This document shows, piece by piece, positions 43,921 to 52,104 of a stretch of DNA of 64,000 nt (the stretch's first letter is position 1; every line of letters begins with the position of its first letter). Position numbers and translations under genes: made by a program. The notes under the pieces are model-generated. The model was given only the letters and a program-made list of their open reading frames with translations. It made no database searches and had not been told where the DNA came from. Source of the stretch: Aquipluma nitroreducens (GTDB lineage Bacteria; Bacteroidota; Bacteroidia; Bacteroidales; Prolixibacteraceae); NCBI RefSeq assembly GCF_009689585.1, contig NZ_AP018694.1, positions 806,001 to 870,000 on the forward strand. The letters run 5' to 3'.

Positions 43921-43971
43921 ATCCGGGATAATACGAACCACATAGGCACATTGGAAAGCTCGGATATCGAC

Positions 43972-44031
43972 CACTGATTACACTGATTAACACCGATTTT
44001 TAAAATTTCTTTCTCCGCGAAAATCTGTGGT
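43972..44031. repeat. CACTGATTA tandem module with inverted partner
   Basis: CACTGATTA occurs at 43972-43980 and 43981-43989, then CACCGATTT at 43991-43999. AAAATCTGTGGT at 44020-44031 is a partial inverted complement. It lies between yebC and the bidirectional terminator. Confidence 0.5.
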
Positions 44032-44039
44032 AAAAAATA

Positions 44040-44073
44040 AAAGGCTGTCCTCAACAATATGAGAACAGCCTTT
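44040..44073. terminator. Bidirectional terminator between yebC and gltD
   Basis: AAAGGCTGTcCTCA and TGAGaACAGCCTTT form a stem of 13-14 bases. A-rich sequence before and T-rich after make it usable from both strands, which fits two converging genes. Confidence 0.8.
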
Positions 44074-44098
44074 GAACTATATAATACTTGTTAAGTTT

Positions 44099-45526
44099 CT
44101 ACTCGGTCGGGTAAAGAAATTCGTCCACATTCATTGCAGCAATCTTACCTGCTTCGATGGCACGAACCACCAAACTGGCACCTGCTTCAACGTCACCACA
44201 GGCAAATATCTTTTCGTTCGAAGTTTGCTTTTTGGCATTCACTTTCACGTTTCCGCGTCCGTCGTATTCAATTCCGAGCGAATCAAGCAGTCCGCTGTGA
44301 ACCGGCTGAGTGAAACCCATTGACAACAAAACCAGGTCAACATCAATGATTTCTTCAGAGCCCTGTCTTTCGGTCATGACCCAACGTCCGGCTTCGTCTT
44401 TATCCCAGTCAACAGTAACCAACTCAACCTGCTTCACCTTGCCATTTTCGCCAATAATGCGCTTAGTTGAAAGACTCCAGCGACGTTCGCAACCTTCGAG
44501 GTGCGAACTTGATGTACGGAGCGTATTGGGCCAATATGGCCATGGATTGTTATCGGCACGTTCAGTAGCAGGTTTTGGCAGAATTTCAATCTGAGTTACA
44601 CTTCTGGCCTTCTGGCGGATTGATGTACCCACACAGTCGGAACCCGTATCGCCGCCACCGATGACCAATACTTTTTTATCTTTCGCAAAAATGCTGATTT
44701 CTTCAGGTATGATTTCACCGGCAATGCGTTTATTCGACTGGCTCAGGAATTCCATAGCGAAATAAGCGCCTTTCAAATCCCGGCCTTCAACTGGAAGATC
44801 GCGTGGCTGCTCAGCTCCATTCGCTAAAACAACAGCGTCAAATTGTGCCAATAATTCATCGCCGGAAATGTCTTTTCCAACGGCTACATTCGGTTTAAAA
44901 ATAAGACCTTCATCAAGGAAGATTTCCAGACGGCGATCAATAACAGTTTTGCTCAGTTTGAAATCAGGAATACCAAAACGAAGCAAACCTCCAATGGCGC
45001 TGTTTTTCTCAAATACAGTTACGGTATGTCCGGCCTGATTCAGCAAGTCGGCTGCCGAAAGACCAGCAGGACCTGAACCTACAACAGCAACTTTTTTACC
45101 TGTGCGAACTTCAGGAATACGTGGCTGAACAAAACCTAAATTAAAGGCATGCTCAACAGTTGAAGCCTCGTTTTCGCGAATGGTAACCGCTTCGTTGTGA
45201 ATAGCCAACACGCACGATTTTTCGCATGGTGCGGGGCAAACGCGTCCGGTAAACTCCGGAAAACTATTGGTTGAGTGCAAAATATCGTAAGCGCCTTTCC
45301 AATCCTTTTTGTAGATCAAATCCTGCCATTCCGGAATTTTACTTCCTACAGGACAGCCCCAATGGCAAAACGGAATACCGCAATCCATGCAGCGCGAAGC
45401 CTGATCAATGCGGTCTTTATCGTCCAGTGTTTGCTCTACTTCACCGTAGTCGTAAATTCTGTCATTAACCGGACGGTAACCAGCATCTTTCCGTCCTATT
45501 GTCATGAAACCTTTTGGATTTCCCAT
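44099..45526 (-). CDS. gltD: Glutamate synthase small subunit
   Basis: GltD supplies electrons from NADPH to GltB. The 475-residue product starts with a 4Fe-4S domain (CMDCGIPFCHWGCP and CPAPCEKSC), then FAD binding VAVVGSGPAGLSAAD near residue 150 and NADPH binding VLVIGGGDTGSDC near 290. The C-terminal block FACGDVEAGASLVVRAIEAG is typical. It is downstream of gltB, separated by a 148-base repeat-filled gap. Confidence 0.96.
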   Translation of the reverse strand: MGNPKGFMTIGRKDAGYRPVNDRIYDYGEVEQTLDDKDRIDQASRCMDCGIPFCHWGCPVGSKIPEWQDLIYKKDWKGAYDILHSTNSFPEFTGRVCPAPCEKSCVLAIHNEAVTIRENEASTVEHAFNLGFVQPRIPEVRTGKKVAVVGSGPAGLSAADLLNQAGHTVTVFEKNSAIGGLLRFGIPDFKLSKTVIDRRLEIFLDEGLIFKPNVAVGKDISGDELLAQFDAVVLANGAEQPRDLPVEGRDLKGAYFAMEFLSQSNKRIAGEIIPEEISIFAKDKKVLVIGGGDTGSDCVGTSIRQKARSVTQIEILPKPATERADNNPWPYWPNTLRTSSSHLEGCERRWSLSTKRIIGENGKVKQVELVTVDWDKDEAGRWVMTERQGSEEIIDVDLVLLSMGFTQPVHSGLLDSLGIEYDGRGNVKVNAKKQTSNEKIFACGDVEAGASLVVRAIEAGKIAAMNVDEFLYPTE

Positions 45527-45540
45527 GGTAATTTATTTTT

Positions 45541-45671
45541 AAAGTGTCGAGTGCCTAAAGTTCGAAGTGTCTATAGTTTTAACCCGATACTATTTTTACT
45601 TTTTAATCTTTTAAATGTGGAGAGCCATAAGTTTTAACTTCGAACTATAGGTACTCCGAATTTCGAACTTC
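45541..45671. repeat. Long inverted repeat of the GTTCGAAGTGTCT family between gltB and gltD
   Basis: The left part reads GAGTGCCTAAAGTTCGAAGT, and the complement of the right part reads GAGTACCTATAGTTCGAAGT (two differences). The arms lie 130 bases end to end and fill almost the whole gap. The same units occur between nuoI and nuoJ at 25038-25113. Confidence 0.7.
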
Positions 45672-45674
45672 CTA

Positions 45675-48600
45675 TTACTCGTGCCTTGTTGGATTGTCTT
45701 CACTCAACTGAAGTTTAGCTTCCAGTTCGCGCAGTTTCAATTCTTCCAGCACTTTCTTATACTCGAACGGAATAACCTTCACAAATTTAGGCAGGTATTC
45801 GTCCCAGTTGGTCAGAATCTTAGCAGCCATTGTACTTTGAGTGTACAACAGGTGCTTGTTGATCATGTCCTGAAGTTCAACAATATCCACTTTGTCTTCA
45901 ACCGGTCCGAGTTCAACCAGACCTTTGTTGCAGAAATATTCGAAATCACCGTTCACATCGAGTACGTAAGCGATTCCACCGCTCATACCTGCCGCGAAGT
46001 TACGTCCGGTAGTTCCCAAAACAACCACACGTCCGCCAGTCATGTATTCGCAACAGTGGTCGCCACTGCCTTCAATTACCGCTTTGGCTCCTGAATTACG
46101 CACGCAGAAACGTTCTCCGGCAACACCACGAATGTATGCTTCTCCGGAAGTTGCTCCATAGAATGAAGTATTTCCGATAATGATATTATCTTCAGGTTTA
46201 AATGTTGAACCAACTGGTGGCACCACAATGATTCGTCCTCCGGAAAGACCTTTCCCAATGTAATCGTTCGAATCACCTTCAAGTCTGAAACTAATACCTT
46301 TTACTAGGAATGCTCCAAAACTTTGTCCGGCAGTCCCGTTAAAATTCGCCATAATGGTGTTGTTTGGCAAACCTTCTTCACCATACCGACGTGATATTTC
46401 ACCAGACAACATGGCACCTACAGTACGATCGACATTGGTAATGTTGTATGAGAGCCATACTTTCTCCTTGCTCTTGATGGCCTTATTGGCATCGCGAATT
46501 AAGGCATGACCCATATGTTCATCAACCGATTTAATGTTCGGATTGGTATTTCTTATGTCGTATTTTTTAGCTTCTTCAGGCATATAAATAATGCGCGAGA
46601 AGTCCATTTTTCTCATTTTCCAGTTTCCAACTTCACGATTTTGTTCCAACAGATCGGCACGGCCAACAATATCATCGAAAGTTGTGAAGCCCATTTCAGC
46701 CAGAATTTCGCGTACTTCCATGGCTATAAAACGGAAGAAATTGATTACAAATTCTGAACGTCCGATGAAACGTTTGCGTAAAGATTCATCCTGAGTGGCG
46801 ATACCAGCCGGACAAGTATTCAGATGGCATTTACGCATCATGATACAACCAAGTGTGATCAGCGCTGAAGTTGAGAAACCAAATTCTTCGCCTCCTAAAC
46901 AACCCATAATCACCACATCGCGTCCGGTTTTCAACTGACCGTCAACCTGCAGTTTCACACGACCACGAAGGTTGTTCATTACCAAAGTCTGCTGAGTTTC
47001 GGCAATACCCAATTCAGCAGGCAAACCTGCAAATTTGATTGAGCTGGCCGGACTGGCACCTGTACCACCTTCACAACCAGCAATAATAATCAGGTCGGAG
47101 AATGCTTTGGCCACCCCGGCAGCAATGGTTCCTACCCCATTTTCGGCAACCAGTTTCACCGAAACTTTAGCGTTCGGATTGGTTACTTTCAGGTCGTAAA
47201 TCAACTGTGCCAAATCCTCAATCGAATAAATATCGTGGTGAGGCGGTGGAGAAATCAGGGTAATACCCGGTGTTGAATTACGCAGTTTAGCAATAATCTT
47301 ATTGATTTTGAACCCTGGCAACTGACCGCCTTCTCCCGGTTTTGCGCCCTGGGCAATTTTAATCTGCAATTCGTCGGCGTTCATCAGGTAATTGTTGGTT
47401 ACCCCGAAACGACCCGATGCAACCTGCTTAATGGCGCTTCGTTTGTTAGTACCAAATCGTTCAGCATCTTCACCACCTTCGCCTGTATTGCTACGTCCGC
47501 CGATAGAATTCATTGCCATAGCAAGCGCTTCGTGAGCTTCCTTGCTAATAGAACCATACGACATAGCTCCGGTTACGAAACGTTTCATGATGCTTTCAAC
47601 AGGCTCAACCAGTGAAATATCAATCGGATTTCGTTTATAATTCAGGCAACCACGAATAAAGGTTGGTTTCGAATTATCGGAATTTACCTTTTTGCTAAAT
47701 TCTTTAAATACGCTGTAATCGTTGGTGCGGGTAGCCCATTGCAACAAACCAACGGTTTCAGGATTCCAGGAGTGATGTTCTCCATATTTACGGTAATGGT
47801 ATGTACCTTTGGTTTCAAACCGGTCGTTTATCAGTTGTTTCTTTTTCCCATAAGCTTCCTTGTGGAACAGTAACGATTCGTGACAAATTTCTTCGAGGCC
47901 CATTCCGCTGAATTTTGAAGCAGTTCCGGTGAAATATTTGGAAATAATTTCATTTGAAACACCCAATGATTCGAACAATTGGCAGCCATGATAACTGCGA
48001 AGCGTTGAAATTCCCATTTTCGACAGGATTTTCAGCAAGCCTTTATTGATGGATTTAATGTAGTTGTATCGGGCTTTAGCATAATCCATGTTAATCTCAC
48101 CACTCTTTACCATATTGTCGATGGCAGCAAAGGCCAGATATGGGTTTACAGAACTCGCTCCGTAACCAAATAACATGGCAAAGTGCGAAATTTCACGAGC
48201 TTCGCCAGTTTCAACAATGATACCGATCTGCATCCTCTTTTGAGTCTGAATCAGATGGTGGTGAACTGCTGCAACAGCCAATAACGACGGAATTGGAGCA
48301 AACTCTTCAGAGACCTGACGATCGGATAAAATGATAAAGTTCTTTTCATCATCCACTGCTTGTTCAGCCTGTTGCAGCAAACCTTCGAATGCTTTTTTGA
48401 ACCCTTCAGCACCTTCTTTCACCGGAAATATCATCGGGATGGTGGTGTGCGAGAATTGTTCGTGTTTAAAGTCCTTTATTTTCCCAAGGTCGGTATTGGT
48501 AATAATCGGATCGTCGAATTTGATCAGTTTGGCATGTACAGGCGATTCGTCGAGAATATTGGTGTGCAGCGAACCGATGTAGTTGGTCAGCGACATTACC

Positions 48601-50201
48601 AAACCTTCGCGGATCGAGTCGATCGGCGGATTGGTTACCTGTGCAAATACCTGGCGGAAATAATTAAAGAAACGCTGTGGTTGTTCGGAGAAACAGGCCA
48701 GCGGCGTATCGTTACCCATCGAACTGGTCGGTTCATCGCCGGTTACCGCCATAGGTTTCAGAATCATTTCCATGTCTTCTTTCGAATAGCCAAATACTTT
48801 CGAAAATGCAGGGAATTGATCACCCATGGATGAAGACACGCGTTGTTTAACTTCAATATCCTCCATCTGCAAACGATTCTCTTTCAACCAGTTTCCGTAT
48901 GGATTGCGTGAACTCAACTGAGCTTTTACTTCTTTATCCGGAATAATAATTCCCAGTTTGGTATCAACCAACAAAATTTTCCCAGGACGCAAACGGCCTT
49001 TTTCTTTAATATCTTCGGCAGCAAAAATTTGTACGCCAACTTCAGAACCCATCACAATCATATCATTTTTGGTGATGATGTACCTTGAAGGACGCAAACC
49101 ATTGCGGTCGAGCGTTCCACCGATGTAACGTCCATCAGAAAAAACCATCGAAGCAGGGCCATCCCATGGCTCCATGATGGTTGAGTGATATTCATAGAAT
49201 GATTTCAGACTATCGGGAATCGGATTCTTTGAATTGAAAGATTCAGGAATCATCATACACAACACATGAGGTACTGAGCGACCGGCCATGTGAAGGAATT
49301 CAAGCGTATTATCGAATGAAGCTGAATCGGATTTATTGGGTTCGATAACCGGAAAAAGTTTTGGCAAATCTTCGCCAAAAATTTCTGATTTCAAAAGCGA
49401 TTCGCGGGCCGACATCCACATGCGGTTACCTTTCACGGTATTTATTTCGCCGTTGTGCGCAATTACACGGAATGGCTGAGCTAAATCCCAGGTTGGGAAA
49501 GTGTTTGTACTGAAACGGGAATGTACCAAAGCAATGGCGCTTGTAAATTTCGGATGCGAGAGATCCTTGAAATATTCTCTCAACTGTCCGGAAGTAAGCA
49601 TTCCCTTATAAATGATCGTCTTGCTTGATAAACTTGGGACATAAAAAGCCTGACGGAATTTCAAATTCGAATTTCTGATTTCCTTTTCAGCCTGTTTACG
49701 AGCCAGATACAATTTCTGCTCCAGAACATCCTGCTCCAAATCGGCTTTCACAAAAATCTGACGAATGTAAGGTTCTGTCAACTTTGCAATCTCACCAGGG
49801 GCTGAACTATCAACAGCAACATCGCGATACTCAATTAAGGTAAGGCCTTCCTGTACAATATATTTGGTCAAAATATCCTCACAAGCAGCCGCTTCTTTTT
49901 TATCCTGAGGTAAGAAAATCAAGCCCGTTCCGAACTTGCCAGAATCAGGAATATCCACCTTCAACACTTCCTTGATATACTGATCGGGAATTTGCATTAA
50001 AATACCCGCACCGTCACCTGTTTTATTATCGGCGCTGGTGGCTCCCCGGTGTTCCATATTTTCAAGTACTTCTAATCCTCTCTCGATAATGTCGTGCGTT
50101 TTCTGACCTTTAATGTTGGCCACGAAACCGATTCCGCAATTATCGTGCTCATTGGCTGGATCATACAACCCCTGCGCTTTTGGCAATCCTAAATTCATCA
50201 T
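45675..50201 (-). CDS. gltB: Glutamate synthase large subunit
   Basis: GltB makes two glutamates from glutamine and 2-oxoglutarate. The 1508-residue product has the class II amidotransferase domain with Cys22 exposed after removal of the short propeptide (NEHDNCGIGF). The central domain follows, then the FMN synthase domain, with the 3Fe-4S ligands in CIMMRKCHLNTCPAGIATQ. The C-terminal beta-helix has repeated Gly-rich turns (GKGLSGGRIIV, GMSGGIAYVLD). With gltD it forms the NADPH-dependent enzyme for ammonium assimilation. Confidence 0.96.
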   Translation of the reverse strand: MMNLGLPKAQGLYDPANEHDNCGIGFVANIKGQKTHDIIERGLEVLENMEHRGATSADNKTGDGAGILMQIPDQYIKEVLKVDIPDSGKFGTGLIFLPQDKKEAAACEDILTKYIVQEGLTLIEYRDVAVDSSAPGEIAKLTEPYIRQIFVKADLEQDVLEQKLYLARKQAEKEIRNSNLKFRQAFYVPSLSSKTIIYKGMLTSGQLREYFKDLSHPKFTSAIALVHSRFSTNTFPTWDLAQPFRVIAHNGEINTVKGNRMWMSARESLLKSEIFGEDLPKLFPVIEPNKSDSASFDNTLEFLHMAGRSVPHVLCMMIPESFNSKNPIPDSLKSFYEYHSTIMEPWDGPASMVFSDGRYIGGTLDRNGLRPSRYIITKNDMIVMGSEVGVQIFAAEDIKEKGRLRPGKILLVDTKLGIIIPDKEVKAQLSSRNPYGNWLKENRLQMEDIEVKQRVSSSMGDQFPAFSKVFGYSKEDMEMILKPMAVTGDEPTSSMGNDTPLACFSEQPQRFFNYFRQVFAQVTNPPIDSIREGLVMSLTNYIGSLHTNILDESPVHAKLIKFDDPIITNTDLGKIKDFKHEQFSHTTIPMIFPVKEGAEGFKKAFEGLLQQAEQAVDDEKNFIILSDRQVSEEFAPIPSLLAVAAVHHHLIQTQKRMQIGIIVETGEAREISHFAMLFGYGASSVNPYLAFAAIDNMVKSGEINMDYAKARYNYIKSINKGLLKILSKMGISTLRSYHGCQLFESLGVSNEIISKYFTGTASKFSGMGLEEICHESLLFHKEAYGKKKQLINDRFETKGTYHYRKYGEHHSWNPETVGLLQWATRTNDYSVFKEFSKKVNSDNSKPTFIRGCLNYKRNPIDISLVEPVESIMKRFVTGAMSYGSISKEAHEALAMAMNSIGGRSNTGEGGEDAERFGTNKRSAIKQVASGRFGVTNNYLMNADELQIKIAQGAKPGEGGQLPGFKINKIIAKLRNSTPGITLISPPPHHDIYSIEDLAQLIYDLKVTNPNAKVSVKLVAENGVGTIAAGVAKAFSDLIIIAGCEGGTGASPASSIKFAGLPAELGIAETQQTLVMNNLRGRVKLQVDGQLKTGRDVVIMGCLGGEEFGFSTSALITLGCIMMRKCHLNTCPAGIATQDESLRKRFIGRSEFVINFFRFIAMEVREILAEMGFTTFDDIVGRADLLEQNREVGNWKMRKMDFSRIIYMPEEAKKYDIRNTNPNIKSVDEHMGHALIRDANKAIKSKEKVWLSYNITNVDRTVGAMLSGEISRRYGEEGLPNNTIMANFNGTAGQSFGAFLVKGISFRLEGDSNDYIGKGLSGGRIIVVPPVGSTFKPEDNIIIGNTSFYGATSGEAYIRGVAGERFCVRNSGAKAVIEGSGDHCCEYMTGGRVVVLGTTGRNFAAGMSGGIAYVLDVNGDFEYFCNKGLVELGPVEDKVDIVELQDMINKHLLYTQSTMAAKILTNWDEYLPKFVKVIPFEYKKVLEELKLRELEAKLQLSEDNPTRHE

Positions 50202-50525
50202 CTTTATTTTTGTTATTTTGATTTCGTGAATGGGGGTCGGTTCATCTGATTATTAATCATTCTGAACAAATCAATTCACTAAAACCGAAAAATTATAAGC
50301 AAATTCATCATTTTCCTTACAAACTGAAAGCGAAAGTAGTGATTTTTATAGAAAATTCCATTTCTTGGAAAAACACAGGAAGATCGAAACGACTTCATTG
50401 CTTCTGAAAATATACAATTAGTCTCATTCAATCCTCAATTATTCAACAAATTACAATATACATCAGCAACTTCACGAATTATTTGTAAAGTTCAAAAAAT
50501 AACGATTAATTAACAGAACACAAAA
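50202..50525. other. Intergenic region upstream of gltB
   Basis: 324 AT-rich bases without a credible gene on either strand. It must contain the gltB promoter (minus strand) and the end of the argH transcript. I found no exact TAnnTTTG box and no strong hairpin. Confidence 0.5.
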
Positions 50526-51857
50526 TCAGCCAAGTAGTTCTGCGTAGGCTTTTTCTATTCGCTCAAAGTCATATCCCTCAACGACTACAACCATTTTTTC
50601 GGCGATCTCATCCAGACATAAATTACCAATACTACCGGCATGAGTATGATTTATTTCACGCGAAGGTTCGTATGTTCCTGAATTGATTTCAGTTCCAACC
50701 TGTTTATACGCATCGCGGAAAGGAACTCCAAGCATCACCAGCTTATTTACATCCTCAACGCTGTACGCATATTTATACCGTTCGTCGGCCATAACGTTGG
50801 TATTCACGGTCATATTATCGATGGCAAAACCGGCAATGCTAATGCAATCGTGTAATTCCTGAAATGCCGGTAGGAAAACTTCTTTCAAAATCTGCAAATC
50901 CCGGAAATAACCGCTTGGTAGATTATTGGTCATTAAGCTAATCTGATAGGGAATGGCTTGTATTTTATTGCAATGAGAACGAACCAACTCAAATACATCC
51001 GGATTCTTTTTGTGCGGCATAATGCTTGAGCCGGTAGTCAGTTCGTCGGGAAGCGAAACAAAACCAAAATTCTGGCTCATAAACAAGCACACATCGAAGG
51101 CAAATTTCGAGATGGTCGCTGCAATCGAAGATAGAGCAAAAGCGACGGTTTTCTCCATTTTACCACGACCCATCTGGGCATAAATCACGTTGTAGTTCAT
51201 TGATTCAAAACCTAGCAAATCGGTGGTCATTTGCCGGTCGAGCGGAAATGATGAACCATAACCGGCAGCCGAACCCAGCGGATTTTGATTGGTTATCTGG
51301 TAGGCCGCTTTCAAAAGGACAAGATCATCAACCAAGCTTTCGGCATAAGCGCCAAACCACAATCCAAACGATGATGGCATGGCTACCTGCAAATGGGTGT
51401 AGCCGGGCATCAGGTACTCGCGGTTAGTAATTGCTTTGGTTAGCAACTTATCAAACAATTCGCAAACCGAAATTACCAAATTCTGAATTTCGGAACGTGT
51501 AAAAAGCTTTAAATCAAGCAAAACCTGATCATTGCGCGAACGTCCACTGTGGATTTTTTTACCAGTATCGCCCAATTTCTGGGTTAGCATCAGCTCCACC
51601 TGCGAGTGAACATCTTCCACTCCAGCCTCAATGCTAAAATCACCTTTTTCGATAACCTGATAGATCTGAACAAGTCCGGTCTGAAGTTCGGCAAGCTCAT
51701 CTTTTGTCAGCAAATTTATGGATTGCAGCATTTTAGCATGAGCAATCGAGCCTAAAACGTCGAATTTAGCCAAATACAAATCCATTTCGCGGTCTTTTCC
51801 AACCGTAAAATTTTCAATCAACGAATTAACCGACGTTCCTTTATCCCAAAGTTTCAT
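50526..51857 (-). CDS. argH: Argininosuccinate lyase
   Basis: ArgH splits argininosuccinate into arginine and fumarate. The 443-residue product has the fumarase/aspartase superfamily signature GSSIMPHKKNPD, the HSGRSRNDQV segment and the TxxSxxPHK-type catalytic loop. The N-terminus is MKLWDKGTSVNSLIENFTVG. It stands alone on this strand, with a candidate ARG box and promoter just upstream. The other arginine genes are not in the window. Confidence 0.95.
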   Translation of the reverse strand: MKLWDKGTSVNSLIENFTVGKDREMDLYLAKFDVLGSIAHAKMLQSINLLTKDELAELQTGLVQIYQVIEKGDFSIEAGVEDVHSQVELMLTQKLGDTGKKIHSGRSRNDQVLLDLKLFTRSEIQNLVISVCELFDKLLTKAITNREYLMPGYTHLQVAMPSSFGLWFGAYAESLVDDLVLLKAAYQITNQNPLGSAAGYGSSFPLDRQMTTDLLGFESMNYNVIYAQMGRGKMEKTVAFALSSIAATISKFAFDVCLFMSQNFGFVSLPDELTTGSSIMPHKKNPDVFELVRSHCNKIQAIPYQISLMTNNLPSGYFRDLQILKEVFLPAFQELHDCISIAGFAIDNMTVNTNVMADERYKYAYSVEDVNKLVMLGVPFRDAYKQVGTEINSGTYEPSREINHTHAGSIGNLCLDEIAEKMVVVVEGYDFERIEKAYAELLG

Positions 51858-51879
51858 ATCTTACGTATATTTTGTGCAT

Positions 51880-51887
51880 CAAAGATA
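51880..51887 (-). promoter_or_regulatory. Predicted -7 box for argH
   Basis: On the minus strand, TATCTTTG is an exact TAnnTTTG match, 22 bases before the argH start. A clear -33 element was not found. Confidence 0.45.
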
Positions 51888-51916
51888 AATCAAAATAAAT
51901 AAATATACATTATTGA

Positions 51917-51930
51917 TGAATATTTATTCA
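51917..51930. promoter_or_regulatory. Candidate ARG box (ArgR operator) upstream of argH
   Basis: TGAATATTTATTCA matches the 14-base core of the ARG box (TGAAT-N4-ATTCA) and is palindromic in its six outer bases. It lies about 45-55 bases upstream of the predicted argH start of transcription. Control by an ArgR/AhrC-type regulator in response to arginine is inference. The divergent S9 peptidase is 175 bases away on the other side. Confidence 0.5.
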
Positions 51931-51989
51931 AAACGCTCCTATTTTTTAATGTAGATCCGATATTAAGAAATAAATGGAGAAAAGTCAGG

Positions 51990-52018
51990 TTTATATAAAT
52001 CTGAATTCTATATGTTTG
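51990..52018 (+). promoter_or_regulatory. Predicted promoter of the S9 peptidase gene
   Basis: TATGTTTG at 52011-52018 is an exact TAnnTTTG match, and TTTA begins at 51990, about 17 bases upstream, as a weaker -33 element. The leader would be about 80 bases. Confidence 0.4.
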
Positions 52019-52104
52019 AATTCCCCTATTTACGTGCAGTCTCTGCTAGTATTTCCATGTACCACATACATTACTCAAATAGCATAACCAATTAATTTCC
52101 AAAT

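Noticed and set aside
51900-51913. Second ARG box next to the first
   Set aside because: Only about 9 of 14 positions match, and the centre spacing of 17 bases does not fit the usual 21.
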